The notes below the pieces were generated by a model. That model was not told the DNA's origin. It worked only from the letters and a program-made list of their open reading frames with translations, and ran no database searches. 64,000 nt of DNA, taken from Terrimonas sp. Its GTDB lineage: Bacteria > Bacteroidota > Bacteroidia > Chitinophagales > Chitinophagaceae. This document shows, one piece after another, positions 1 to 9,414 of this stretch (position 1 is its first letter; each line of letters opens with the position of its first letter). The stretch lies in contig NZ_QCZJ01000027.1 of assembly GCF_003075435.1 (NCBI RefSeq), positions 1 to 64,000 of the forward strand. Reading direction: 5' to 3'. Both the position numbers and the translations under genes were made by a program.

Positions 1-383
1 ACTTTTTCAAGAAAATTAACCGCCTGAACACTGAAGCGCTGGTGCAGGGCTTCCTTACTTATTTCTATACCATGAGCCTGCCTGAGCTCTGCCGTCAGAT
101 CCGGCAAGCTTATTTGACCTTGAGGGCTATCGGCTACCATTAGTGTAGTTAAAAAACCCTGTGCTGTTATTTTGCCACTGCTTCTTTTAATAAATCCTGT
201 TTGCCTGCCTATTTTCTCTGCCTGTGCAGAGCAAAGGAAGCCCTTGATGTTGGCAAAAATATCTGCAGCATGTTCTTCTAATAAAATTTCTCTGCGAATG
301 GTTAATTGGTTTCTCCTCTTAGGTAGTAAATGCTTACTTTTGCAACGGGCATGTATTATACAAATTCCCCTTACTTCATGCCC
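1..383 (-). CDS. IS4-type transposase, N-terminal part (cut by the window edge)
   Basis: Read on the minus strand, the frame is open from the stop at 384-386 to the left edge. Its product contains GRQTGFIKRSSGKIT, then LPDLTAELRQAHGIEISKEA and LHQRFSVQAVNFLEK, which is the usual N-terminal pattern of IS4-family transposases. The DDE catalytic core would lie beyond position 1. No in-frame ATG is present. An AAGAGGAGA tract sits just upstream of an ATT codon (297-299), where the conserved part begins, so the true start is unclear: a non-ATG start, a frameshift from an out-of-frame ATG near 350, or decay. The plus-strand ORFs over this stretch are shadows. The family call rests on pattern recognition only. 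Confidence 0.7.
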
Positions 384-663
384 TTAAATAATACTACAAT
401 GAGGAGAAAATAAAAAAACAACTCCCCACGAGGAGTTATTCATTATCAATTAGTTAGCTCCACTTTTCTTCTTAGCTTAACGACTATGGTGGTGACACAT
501 ACCAGTTCAAAGCTGCTTGTTCCAGCCTGACAAGTTCTTACTCAAACGAATGCAGACATTTTTGTCGATTTAGGGAATGTCTACTGGTGTAAAGCTATTT
601 TTAAGAATTGAAGGAGTTCGTTGCATTAATCTGAAAATCAACCAACGTTTGTTAAATGAAAAG

Positions 664-695
664 AAAAAAGGATTACCGGTTAAAGTAATCCTTTT
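664..695. terminator. Hairpin next to the left direct repeat
   Basis: AAAAGGATTAC (about 667-677) pairs with GTAATCCTTTT (about 685-695) around an 8-nt loop. A-rich and T-rich flanks make it look like a bidirectional terminator. The right repeat has its own hairpin in the same position with a different stem sequence, so the hairpin-plus-repeat layout is conserved while the stem is not. Confidence 0.6.
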
Positions 696-747
696 CGTGA
701 TCCCTGTGGTACAAAACTCGAACCACTTTTTAGCGGATTTAAAGCTG
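690..747. repeat. Left 58-bp direct repeat, candidate attL
   Basis: These 58 bases recur at 17860-17917 in the same orientation with two mismatches (T701/A17871 and C726/T17896). Read on the minus strand, the repeat contains AAGTGGTTCGAGT, which resembles a tRNA T-arm, and an inverted pair GTGGT/ACCAC. I infer that the two copies bound a mobile element, because a serine recombinase lies just inside the other copy and a run of defence-type genes fills the interval. Confidence 0.65.
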
Positions 748-836
748 CTAAGTGAATTATAGATTTTAATAACACTTTCAAAGATTTGTGTTGATTTTAT
801 TAAATACTGTCGTGCTAATTCTATTAAATGATGTAC

Positions 837-3800
837 TTAGCCATGCTCTTGTTTTTCACTCTTTCTAGTTAATCCAATAATACAGGCAGAAACCATCTCA
901 TCCAGCGTATTTGAATACTGGCAATTTTCAAGCAACCATACCAGATGCTCACTATTAAGTTTCACATTTTTATGGGTTAGGTCTTTTAAAGTGTATATTT
1001 TCCGTCGCTTTGTTTTGGGAGCTTTGAGTTTATCCAGTTCGGGTATAAGAATATCTAACCAAAGGTCAGCAAATTGATCCAAGTCCACATAATTGTCACC
1101 ATCGGATTCTGGATTAAATAACATAAGCAACCTTTCAGCATTTAGCTTATCCTTCTCTGATTTGAATGTTGGTGTAAAATGCTTTAATATTTTTTCTCCT
1201 TGCTCCAAGGCCCTTCTTTTTTTCCAGGGTAATAAAGCCTTTTCCTGCCTCCGGAGTTTATAAATAATCTGTTTTATAGTAAGGGATGCATCAACCTCTT
1301 TCCACCTACGTTGGATAATGTCTTTTTTAGTTAAATAATGTTTCAATTTCTCTGTTATCTCTGAGAAGTCTGTATATCCCTTATTGTTTTCATCAATAAA
1401 TAGCCATTTAGGGCTCTTACTCGTGCTACCTCTAAAGGCAAAAAAGCACCAATTATTATCAGTTTCGACAAAACTAACAGCTGTTTTAACGGTAGCATCA
1501 ACATCCTTATATAAGTCATAAATTTTGTGATCAATTAATGAATTTTCTCCTTCAATCAAACTATACAGATCTTGAGTGCTATCACGTACACCTTCCCATT
1601 CATGTTCTTCTTCCGTATATTCATTATAAGCACGAATGACATTGTGCGTGTTAAGGTTAGCTTTTAAATACTTTTCATAAATAGATTGAGGGATAGCTAC
1701 ATTATTCCCAATTAAATCTTCAGTTAACAGTAATGTATCTACCATGCGCTTATCTCCGTTTAAAGAAAAAGCATCTGAGTCATCGGGCCACAAAACCGTG
1801 ATTTCCTTGTGCTCGCAATCCATTCGTTCCAAACGGCCAATCCTTTGTTCGACTATTCGTAAAACGCTGGGCATATCTAACAGTAAAAGGCAACTAGCGT
1901 CTTGGAGATTAATTCCTTCAGACATGGCATCAGAACACAGGGCAATAAGTTTTTCCTCTGTCTGATTACCCAAGGCAAAAAGCTGCATAACCTCATTTCT
2001 ATCTCGGGTATTATGTCCTGCTGCTACAATTGTTTTTATATCAGGATGTTTCTCGCGAATGAGTTTATACAAATAGTCCAAGGTTATAACAGTAGCATCA
2101 AACGCGAGTATTTTTCTATGAGCTTTAGTATTATCAATGAGCGTATCGGCCTTGCTTTGCTCACGTTTTCCACTTAATTGCTCGGCTAATGCTCCTATTT
2201 TTTGATAAAGGTGTATCTCATGATCACAAGCGGATTTATATAAGCGTTCGTCATATAACCATTGCTGTTCCTGACTCAATAGTGAATCGTCAACATGCTT
2301 TTTAGGAAGGCTTGAGCTACATTTCTTTATTTTACCTAAAATGTCTCCTGATGGATTTTTAGTTGAATGAAGACTAAATTTCTGATTAGCAGCATCTGTG
2401 CCGTGGAGATATTCAAAGAGTGCACAATGAGAGGATCGTAATTTGACTCTGACCATGTAGGCCGCTAATGCAGTAGCTGATGTAAACCTTTGTTTAATGT
2501 ACATGTTCTGATCTTCTTCTGTATGCAGATAATCTGGTACTTTCAGAACCTGTAAATAATGGATACCCTTTAACTCTAAAGTTAGAGACAAAATCTGTTG
2601 GGCTATAGTTTTATCTCCCTCCGTTTCTCCAGTACTATATACGATGGAATTTGTTTTCGGGTACTTGCAAGTATGCCCTAATCTGTTCTTATAATGCTCA
2701 GGCTCCCGATCAATCATTCGGTTCAACTCTTTTTTCGTACGCCGAACAATAAACTGGTTCACGTACCGCTTTAATTTCTCGAGATGATTTTTGTCTATGC
2801 CTTTCTTCCTGTTTTTCCTCAATTCGAGATAAGTATTTAGATCATCATCGCTTAAATTGTCAATATCCAACAGCTCAATTAACCTCAGCAAGTCATCTAC
2901 CTTTTTATTGATAGGCGTAGCGGTAGAAAGAATTACATGGCTGGAGCCCTTTGGAATAATGGCCTTGCTTCGCTTCGACAGAGGATGTAAATAATTGTGC
3001 GCTTCGTCTATTACCAGTATATCGGAATTTTGAATTGCTTTCTGCAGTACACGTTGACTTTTGTCGGAGCCAAGACTTAACCTGCCCATGGACTCAATTT
3101 TATTATAAAGAGCAAAATGCTCCTGTTCTCTTTCCCAGTTATCCATTACCTGCTTTGGACAGATAATTAAGGCATTAGAACGATCTTTCCTTCCGTTTTC
3201 CCATAGCCAATGGAACAATGTATAGGCAAGGGCAGTAGCAAATTTTGTCTTTCCGCTTCCCGTAGGATCCGCGACCAGAACCCTTCCCTGATCCTGTATT
3301 ATTTTCATCGCCCGGGCAATGCCTATCTTTTGTGAAGGCCAAAGGTTGTGCGTGATCAGTGCCTGATACAAAACAGGATAGTCCTGCATCCATTTGCTTT
3401 CTAATATTTCCGCTATGGCTCTTGCCAAAGCCTCCTCCCAGGTAGCGTCTTTTAAAAGCTTGCTAAATAGTTCAATCAGGTCTTTATTATAATCCTGTGC
3501 AATGCCATAGTAATATTCTGCAATGCGTTTGATGTCATTATACTGATTTTTCTCTACTGGTGACGATTGCAATTCAACCCGGATATTCGCCTCCGTTTGG
3601 TACACAGTGCCGGATTTACTGAAATTGGATGATCCGAGAATTGCGGCCTCATCGCCTACATAGATCTTTGCATGTAACCGATCCTTTGCTTTGAAATAAT
3701 AAATGCCGTTGTTGATCTTTTCTATAATATTTAAGATGGGCCCACATAATCGAATGCTTACGTTCTGCCTTACCCAATAATTTTTGATCTCCGTGGGAAG

Positions 3801-4079
3801 TGAATAATGAGGTAATCGCCTACTAACCCGCTCATCCGGGTCAAAACCGATAACGATACGAAGTTCCTGTAATTTTGGATAATCTGTCGCGCCAAAAACA
3901 TCAATCAGATTGGATAGCGATGTAAATCCCGTAAGAATTAAATAGTTATCCGAATTCTTTATGTCCTTCAGCAGCATATCACGTACTGCTCTTGCCTGCT
4001 CTTTTAGATTCAATGGAAAATCCTCCTGACCAGGCAGGTTAAGATGATAGTTGAAGTCGAAGAGGTTAGGGGCTTTCAC
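837..4079 (-). CDS. PLD-like nuclease fused to an SF2 (SNF2-like) helicase
   Basis: A 1080-residue fusion. The N-terminal 200 residues form a phospholipase-D-type nuclease module with one HxK motif (H136, K138, D143) followed by GSSN (149-152). A superfamily 2 helicase follows: Walker A DPTGSGKT (about 271-278), DEAH box (358-361), STAT motif III (385-388), motif V SDAMSEGINLQ (about 716) and motif VI EQRIGRLERM (about 744). The last 300 residues match nothing I recognise. PLD enzymes normally use two HKD motifs, so this one probably dimerises. Such fusions are typical of phage-defence loci, where they would unwind and cut foreign DNA. The only usable start is a GTG. It is the last gene of the minus-strand cargo run, 57 bp after the STAND gene. 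Confidence 0.8.
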   Translation of the reverse strand: MKAPNLFDFNYHLNLPGQEDFPLNLKEQARAVRDMLLKDIKNSDNYLILTGFTSLSNLIDVFGATDYPKLQELRIVIGFDPDERVSRRLPHYSLPTEIKNYWVRQNVSIRLCGPILNIIEKINNGIYYFKAKDRLHAKIYVGDEAAILGSSNFSKSGTVYQTEANIRVELQSSPVEKNQYNDIKRIAEYYYGIAQDYNKDLIELFSKLLKDATWEEALARAIAEILESKWMQDYPVLYQALITHNLWPSQKIGIARAMKIIQDQGRVLVADPTGSGKTKFATALAYTLFHWLWENGRKDRSNALIICPKQVMDNWEREQEHFALYNKIESMGRLSLGSDKSQRVLQKAIQNSDILVIDEAHNYLHPLSKRSKAIIPKGSSHVILSTATPINKKVDDLLRLIELLDIDNLSDDDLNTYLELRKNRKKGIDKNHLEKLKRYVNQFIVRRTKKELNRMIDREPEHYKNRLGHTCKYPKTNSIVYSTGETEGDKTIAQQILSLTLELKGIHYLQVLKVPDYLHTEEDQNMYIKQRFTSATALAAYMVRVKLRSSHCALFEYLHGTDAANQKFSLHSTKNPSGDILGKIKKCSSSLPKKHVDDSLLSQEQQWLYDERLYKSACDHEIHLYQKIGALAEQLSGKREQSKADTLIDNTKAHRKILAFDATVITLDYLYKLIREKHPDIKTIVAAGHNTRDRNEVMQLFALGNQTEEKLIALCSDAMSEGINLQDASCLLLLDMPSVLRIVEQRIGRLERMDCEHKEITVLWPDDSDAFSLNGDKRMVDTLLLTEDLIGNNVAIPQSIYEKYLKANLNTHNVIRAYNEYTEEEHEWEGVRDSTQDLYSLIEGENSLIDHKIYDLYKDVDATVKTAVSFVETDNNWCFFAFRGSTSKSPKWLFIDENNKGYTDFSEITEKLKHYLTKKDIIQRRWKEVDASLTIKQIIYKLRRQEKALLPWKKRRALEQGEKILKHFTPTFKSEKDKLNAERLLMLFNPESDGDNYVDLDQFADLWLDILIPELDKLKAPKTKRRKIYTLKDLTHKNVKLNSEHLVWLLENCQYSNTLDEMVSACIIGLTRKSEKQEHG

Positions 4080-4136
4080 TGTCTTTTACTTTAAGAAATA
4101 TACTTAAAATTTGGAGTTACAAGCTCATATCACTGA

Positions 4137-6413
4137 TTATATATCGACATCATCGAAGATGCTTCTTGATGTTGTGATAATTGTTTTTTCTTCTGTTATA
4201 TCTAATACTCTATCGGGCCTTTCATCTTTTTGAAAAAGATGTTCATCTACCCAGTTTTTAGCTTTTGATACTTCGTTCTCAATTACCTCAATAACATTTT
4301 CTTCTTCCCGAAATTCTTCTTGAAGAATATTCATTTTGTCGAAAAAATCCTCCATATGCTCTTCTGACGTATCATCATTATATGTTTTGAATTCGTCCTC
4401 TCTTTTTCTCCTTACTCCTTCAAGCTTCGGTAATAGCTGTGTTTTTATCTTTTGTTTCAGCTCTTCTAATTCCATTGTAGTAAAGACTTTTTGTAAATCT
4501 TCATTGCGCAGTACGTAAAGATCATCTCCCGAAATTGTAAAATGAGCTATATAGTTCACAAATTCCTTCCTGTAATTTTCCGGCAGGAGCTGTAGTTCAT
4601 TCAGCTTGATGACTAGATCAATGTCTTCGGAATAATGAAAAGACATAGAAGGTTTTACTATCTGCTCGAATATTTTAGGATTTTTTGAAATGTAGAGATT
4701 TATGAAATCTTTTGAAGAGCGGCGCGATAGAAAGGTGTAGATTTTCCTTTTGGCCCCCCATCTTGATAGGTAATCTGTTTTATATGCCTCGGATTCGTTG
4801 AATAACAGTATCCGTTCTAAAATAATATTGTACATGGCTTTGGGGACTATGATGGTCTTTTCAAGTCCGACATTGCCGCACGTTACCTGTTCCATCACTT
4901 TTTCAATATCTGTGCCGTATAGGTATATTTCTAATTGTTCAGGACTCTTTGAAACGATTCGTGCGTAAGCGTCGCCGATAGTCGGATGCTTAAAGCGCCA
5001 AACAGAGTTATCTTCAATGAAAGTATATTGTACCAAGCTATCCTTCATAGCCTCAAGGGCTTGTATACAGCTTCCTATGTCGCTCCCTAGTTTATTGATA
5101 GCGTCGTATTCATTTTGCTCCAATTCTAACGGGCTTACTACTTGACCATTGTTCATATATATAAGAGCAAGTGCTGCTTTGCAATCATTATCAAGTCCAC
5201 GAATAACATCCTCTAAAAAGCTCTCTTGTTTTTCAACAAATTGCATAAGTGAGTATTTAGAGATGTACATTTGTTTTGTAAAAGCAGGATCCGCCAGACG
5301 CCTGGCGGTTTCCGGTATAAATCGACTATTATTGGCTATGTCATTTAAAAATGGCTTCATCTTGGTAAGAAATTGTTTGGGGTGGCGTCCAAGCTTTAAA
5401 TGATTATAAAGGATCTGCTCCTTTTCAGGCATTGTTAGTTTATGAAGGTCAATTACCACCTGGCTTTCGTTAAATAGTGGGAATGCACCTTCTTTCAAAT
5501 CATTCCTCGCCCTCCTGTAGATATAGTCACGAGAAGTCATTACTATTTTAATTCCTTGTTTGATCATGGCCTTAACCTGGGGCAATATATGATTCCAATT
5601 ATTGACCAAATTTGATTCATATTGTGTAACCCCAAACGCGTCATCAATCCAGAATAACTGAGTAGGAGCATCAGAATTCCAATGTTTAATCACCAGTTCT
5701 GGAGTATCCAGTTTAAGCGTAAACAATTTCCATTGGTCAACAGCCGCCATAGCTAAAAGCGATGCAATCGTCGTTTTTCCTGCAGCAGGCTCTCCGATAA
5801 TAAGGACAAAACCATGGTCACTCAACGCTTTTGCAGCTTTATAATAGGCCGTAGTTATAACAATTTTGGAAAGGTCATCTCTCATAGAAAGCAACAACTG
5901 TCTTGCTTGTGAATAGGCACGCTCGTCCAAGATTTGACTGAGGTCTCCAAGCCCGTATATACGAGGAACTAGCGTCCTCAACCGTGTACTTTCATGAATC
6001 TGGGAATATATCCAATTGCTTCCAAACACTCTCCACGTTTTAACACCAAGAGCGGAGAGTTGTCTGCTGAACGTTGTTTCGAATCGTCCAGAAATACCTG
6101 CGTTTGTCATCAAGACATAACAGTCACACCGTTTTTCTAAGACTAGTCTTTCAATTTTAGAAAACTCATCATCAAGATCACTTAATCTTAAGTTTTTATC
6201 TGATTTATTTGTGAACTTACATTGTATAACAAAATTTCCTGTCAAATCTTCGCCGTCCTTTTGCTTCCAAATACCTGAAAAAGCACCGTCTTTACCAGCA
6301 TCATTGCTGTCTAGGAAAGTCATAACAGTTTGGCCCAGAATCTCTTGTGTAATTGTCAAGCATAATTTTTGAAATTCATACCAACCTAAAAGATGTAAAT
6401 CGTATTTAATCAT
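4137..6413 (-). CDS. Mrr-like restriction endonuclease fused to an nSTAND3-type NTPase
   Basis: About 758 residues. The N-terminal 80 residues carry an Mrr/PD-(D/E)XK pattern: FQKLC, then GKDG (D near 44), then FVIQCKF (QxK near 66-68). The NTPase that follows has Walker A GEPAAGKTT (about 209-217), Walker B LFWIDD (about 255-260) and a TSRDY sensor (about 295-299), the layout of nSTAND3 proteins. The charged helical C-terminus has no clear repeats. In such proteins the STAND module is thought to sense an infection cue and license the nuclease; that role is inferred here. An in-frame TTG lies 6 bp upstream of the ATG used as start. It lies 42 bp after the ABC-3C ATPase gene and 57 bp before the PLD-helicase gene, both on the same strand. 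Confidence 0.75.
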   Translation of the reverse strand: MIKYDLHLLGWYEFQKLCLTITQEILGQTVMTFLDSNDAGKDGAFSGIWKQKDGEDLTGNFVIQCKFTNKSDKNLRLSDLDDEFSKIERLVLEKRCDCYVLMTNAGISGRFETTFSRQLSALGVKTWRVFGSNWIYSQIHESTRLRTLVPRIYGLGDLSQILDERAYSQARQLLLSMRDDLSKIVITTAYYKAAKALSDHGFVLIIGEPAAGKTTIASLLAMAAVDQWKLFTLKLDTPELVIKHWNSDAPTQLFWIDDAFGVTQYESNLVNNWNHILPQVKAMIKQGIKIVMTSRDYIYRRARNDLKEGAFPLFNESQVVIDLHKLTMPEKEQILYNHLKLGRHPKQFLTKMKPFLNDIANNSRFIPETARRLADPAFTKQMYISKYSLMQFVEKQESFLEDVIRGLDNDCKAALALIYMNNGQVVSPLELEQNEYDAINKLGSDIGSCIQALEAMKDSLVQYTFIEDNSVWRFKHPTIGDAYARIVSKSPEQLEIYLYGTDIEKVMEQVTCGNVGLEKTIIVPKAMYNIILERILLFNESEAYKTDYLSRWGAKRKIYTFLSRRSSKDFINLYISKNPKIFEQIVKPSMSFHYSEDIDLVIKLNELQLLPENYRKEFVNYIAHFTISGDDLYVLRNEDLQKVFTTMELEELKQKIKTQLLPKLEGVRRKREDEFKTYNDDTSEEHMEDFFDKMNILQEEFREEENVIEVIENEVSKAKNWVDEHLFQKDERPDRVLDITEEKTIITTSRSIFDDVDI

Positions 6414-6455
6414 TTTCAAACATATCCAATTTTAGTTCTGTAACAGTCGATAACT

Positions 6456-8750
6456 TTATGATATCTCTTTGAGATTTAACCGTTTTTCATTGAGATTATA
6501 GTTTTTGAATTTATACCTCATGAAGGCAGACATCATATCTTCGTGAGTGGACATGACAATCTGATTATCACTAAATTCGTTTCTAAGAAGGTCAATAAAT
6601 CCATACATATTTAACTCATCCATCGTTTGAACCGGATCGTCAATCAACACTATTTTATTCTGCGAATACTTTTTGTGAAGCGCCAATGTGAAGGCAATAA
6701 TGAGGGCAGATAGCTGACCAGAACTCATGGTAAAGACAGCATCGTATGTTTTATTTGAGTCTGTCTGAAATCTTATGCCATCTTTTTCCGAAAAAATAAA
6801 TAGCCCAATTCCTCCTTGAAAGGATTGCATAATCCTTCCAGAGTATACATGAAAAACTATTTCTATATCCTTAATAATCTTTTTCTGGTAAGATTTTAAT
6901 GAAGCATTATAGATGTTTTTTAACCCATTTAATTTTTGAGAAGTTTCTCTGGCTTCATCTCTGCTTTTAGTCACCTCAAGTAGTTTTGTTGATTTGTCTT
7001 GCAAAAGTTGGTTTTGGTTTAAAGACCATTTGTGAGATAGGTACCTTTTCTTTGCTTCTATATTTTCAACGGGGACAGCATCAATTTGATTGAATTCATT
7101 GTCAAAATACTCGCGGAAATAGGCCAAAAAATAAGTCTCGATCAGCTCCATCTCGGAGTCATCTTTTAAAGGAGTGATTGCATTTTTAAATCTATCGAAG
7201 AGTGCTGAAACATCAAGTAGTTGTTCGTTACCTAGATATTGTGAATAGTCCACTTTAAGGAACTCAAAAGATTTTATTACATCATTAAAGCGGTTAATTT
7301 CTGTTTCGAGTAACCTCGTTACAAATTCTTCATTGTAATTAACCTTAGATAAGTCTTCCTTTATAATGTCAATTAAGTGTTTAACGGTTCCTGATTTAAA
7401 CGCTACAAAAGATTCTTGAAGCCTGTTACTTTTATCAGAATTAATTACTTTGATTTGCTCTGATTTATTTTCGATTTGAAGAAAAAGTTCCTCTATGTTA
7501 CCCCAATCGTAACCACATAAGATACATTCACTAATCGAAGTTCCTGCTTCTCTTAAAATTGTGATTTCACCTATTAATTCATTTCTCGATCTGGAAATAT
7601 CTGAGTATATTCTATCCAGTCCCGAAAGTTCCTGGAAGCCAGACAAAAGTTCTTTTTTTGTTGCAGCAAAATCAACTTTAAGCTCAGCCGGGATAAATTC
7701 ATAAGTTTCTAAATCTATTGTCTGATCAAGCGTATTATTATTTAGAGATTCTAGTTGGTTAATCAAGTTTTGTAGTTGGGATACCCTTGTGCGTAAATCA
7801 CGTAATTCGTCCTTTTTTGGCAAAAAATTGTAAAATTTGAAGAAATCCTGGGTCAAATCTTCATTTTCCAGTAGATAATCTACCGCCCTGTTTATTCTAT
7901 ATTGATTAAATAAGTTTTTTCGCTCAATAAATATTTTTAAACGTTCCAGAACACCATCATTACCCACTACATCTAAATAGTTAAACGAATTTGTGTCTAC
8001 GTCTTCTTTATCCCAACTCAACTCTTTTTTTTCAAAAAGTCTAATGTAAGTGGACGGTTCTTGCTCTTCAGTTAGACTTTCTTTCAACCTATCTATCTCT
8101 TCAGCTAGACTTTCTGCTTCGCTGAAGTTATTATTAAAAATAGTGTCGATTCTCTTTTTTAAATTTTCAATTCTTTTAATTTTTTCTTCAAATTCTTTAA
8201 GGTCAAATAAATGACCAATATGGCTCTTTCTGGTACTATCCTTATGTTTCAGTAGAAAAAGACATTCTTCCTGTTCTACATAATTGAGAAACTGGAAATT
8301 TGAGTTATAGTTCTTGCCCAGTATCCCTGCCAAGAATAGTTCCTCGTTGTCAACAGGGCTTTTTTCTACTGAAGAAAAATCATCTTTTGTGAACAGTTTG
8401 TATATTGAAAAGTCTATATAAGGACTTATGGTGTCAACTTGTGCAAGGCGCTCCAATACATAAATTTGCTCATTTTTAGCAAACTCGATCGTAATTACGA
8501 TATCTCCGTCCTGTGCATTTGCATGCTGGAAGGGGTTCTCTGAAAAGCTTTGTCTTCCATCAATCAATTTTAACTTTAAATCATTATACCGTCTTATTTT
8601 GCCGGTAAAAACTAATTCAATGGCATCATAAATGGTTGTTTTGCCAAATCCGTTTGGACCGTCAAATACAATGATGTCTGAAGAGTTGAAGTCTAAAGTA
8701 ATATCTTTAAATACTTTAAAGTTCTGGATTCTGATTTTGTTGATTTTCAT
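6456..8750 (-). CDS. SMC/Rad50-like ATPase, ATPase component of an ABC-3C system
   Basis: 764 residues with a split ABC ATPase head around a long coiled coil. Walker A is GPNGFGKT (31-38), the Q-loop is near 160, the signature is MSSGQ (675-679), Walker B is VLIDDP (701-706) and the switch histidine is H736. The usual Glu after Walker B is Asp. CILC (409-412) sits mid-coil where Rad50 has its zinc hook, so dimers may join at the coil tips. The start overlaps the preceding gene by 35 bp, which implies translational coupling. With the two upstream genes it fits the ABC-three-component layout (ATPase, middle component, effector with a C-terminal domain) described for prokaryotic conflict systems. 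Confidence 0.8.
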   Translation of the reverse strand: MKINKIRIQNFKVFKDITLDFNSSDIIVFDGPNGFGKTTIYDAIELVFTGKIRRYNDLKLKLIDGRQSFSENPFQHANAQDGDIVITIEFAKNEQIYVLERLAQVDTISPYIDFSIYKLFTKDDFSSVEKSPVDNEELFLAGILGKNYNSNFQFLNYVEQEECLFLLKHKDSTRKSHIGHLFDLKEFEEKIKRIENLKKRIDTIFNNNFSEAESLAEEIDRLKESLTEEQEPSTYIRLFEKKELSWDKEDVDTNSFNYLDVVGNDGVLERLKIFIERKNLFNQYRINRAVDYLLENEDLTQDFFKFYNFLPKKDELRDLRTRVSQLQNLINQLESLNNNTLDQTIDLETYEFIPAELKVDFAATKKELLSGFQELSGLDRIYSDISRSRNELIGEITILREAGTSISECILCGYDWGNIEELFLQIENKSEQIKVINSDKSNRLQESFVAFKSGTVKHLIDIIKEDLSKVNYNEEFVTRLLETEINRFNDVIKSFEFLKVDYSQYLGNEQLLDVSALFDRFKNAITPLKDDSEMELIETYFLAYFREYFDNEFNQIDAVPVENIEAKKRYLSHKWSLNQNQLLQDKSTKLLEVTKSRDEARETSQKLNGLKNIYNASLKSYQKKIIKDIEIVFHVYSGRIMQSFQGGIGLFIFSEKDGIRFQTDSNKTYDAVFTMSSGQLSALIIAFTLALHKKYSQNKIVLIDDPVQTMDELNMYGFIDLLRNEFSDNQIVMSTHEDMMSAFMRYKFKNYNLNEKRLNLKEIS

Positions 8751-9414
8751 CCGGCAATACTGATTTTAATTTTTCAAGAATGGCTTCATCTGTCATAGCA
8801 CTAAAGTCTTCATCACTCAGCGAAAAAAAATTTTGCTCTAACAAATCATTAAGCTGATTATTCTCGACTGACTTTTTATTGATTTCCTCTAATGATTTGA
8901 GGTTATTGGTCTGCGTGATCTTTATTTTAATGAATGGTATTTTGATGGCCATTCGGTATACTAATGATTCGAAATCATTAGCATCGAAATACATTTTATG
9001 TTTTTCAAATATTGTATCTGTCAAAATCAATGATTCAATGGTGGGGAGTGCTATTGAATCTCCAATTGTGTCACTTAAATTTTTCAGTTCCACTTCTGTG
9101 TAATAAAGAATACTCTTTTTAAAGTGGTACGGATTTTCCTCAATTTGTAACAAGCTTTCTGGTTTAATATTGGAAATTGCGTCAACCTTGTTTAAAACAA
9201 GCAGATTAGCGTTCTTATCAAATGTTGGCTCTTGGATAATTTCTTTTGCTTTTACAAAAAGCTCAATTTGTTCACTTATAATCTTGTCAAGATCATCATA
9301 CTGAACAATCACCCAGTAATTTTGCTGCTCTTTCAGTGCATAGATTTTAAAGTCTGTATTTGCTTTTTCTTCAAGCCCAGCCTCTTCGAATATTCTACTA
9401 ATTAGATTAATCAT
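8716..9414 (-). CDS. Probable ABC-3C middle component
   Basis: A 232-residue soluble protein with no catalytic motif that I can see. Its middle is beta-strand-rich and its C-terminus is acidic and disordered-looking (LPDENQQNQNPEL). Length and position fit the middle component of ABC-3C systems, a small protein encoded between the effector and the SMC-like ATPase and thought to bridge them. It overlaps the upstream gene by 8 bp and the ATPase gene by 35 bp, so the three should be made in a fixed ratio. The assignment rests mainly on context. Confidence 0.6.
   Translation of the reverse strand: MINLISRIFEEAGLEEKANTDFKIYALKEQQNYWVIVQYDDLDKIISEQIELFVKAKEIIQEPTFDKNANLLVLNKVDAISNIKPESLLQIEENPYHFKKSILYYTEVELKNLSDTIGDSIALPTIESLILTDTIFEKHKMYFDANDFESLVYRMAIKIPFIKIKITQTNNLKSLEEINKKSVENNQLNDLLEQNFFSLSDEDFSAMTDEAILEKLKSVLPDENQQNQNPEL

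Larger units (their letters stand above)
384..836. other. Gene-free stretch holding the left repeat of the defence island
   Basis: No convincing gene on either strand. It holds a hairpin at about 417-440 (AACTCC pairing with GGAGTT), a T-rich hairpin at 664-695 and the left 58-bp direct repeat at 690-747. The short plus-strand ORF at 577-762 runs through the hairpin and the repeat and resembles no protein I know. Confidence 0.6.

Noticed and set aside
3-143. Plus-strand open frame running in from the left edge
   Set aside because: It is the shadow of the IS4-type transposase frame on the minus strand, which has clear family similarity.
690-747. A full tRNA gene overlapping the left repeat
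   Set aside because: The T-arm-like GGTTCGAGT is present on the minus strand, but the acceptor and anticodon arms do not fold and the T-stem has extra bases.
577-762. 61-codon plus-strand ORF near the left repeat
   Set aside because: It crosses a hairpin and the direct repeat, and its product has no protein-like pattern.
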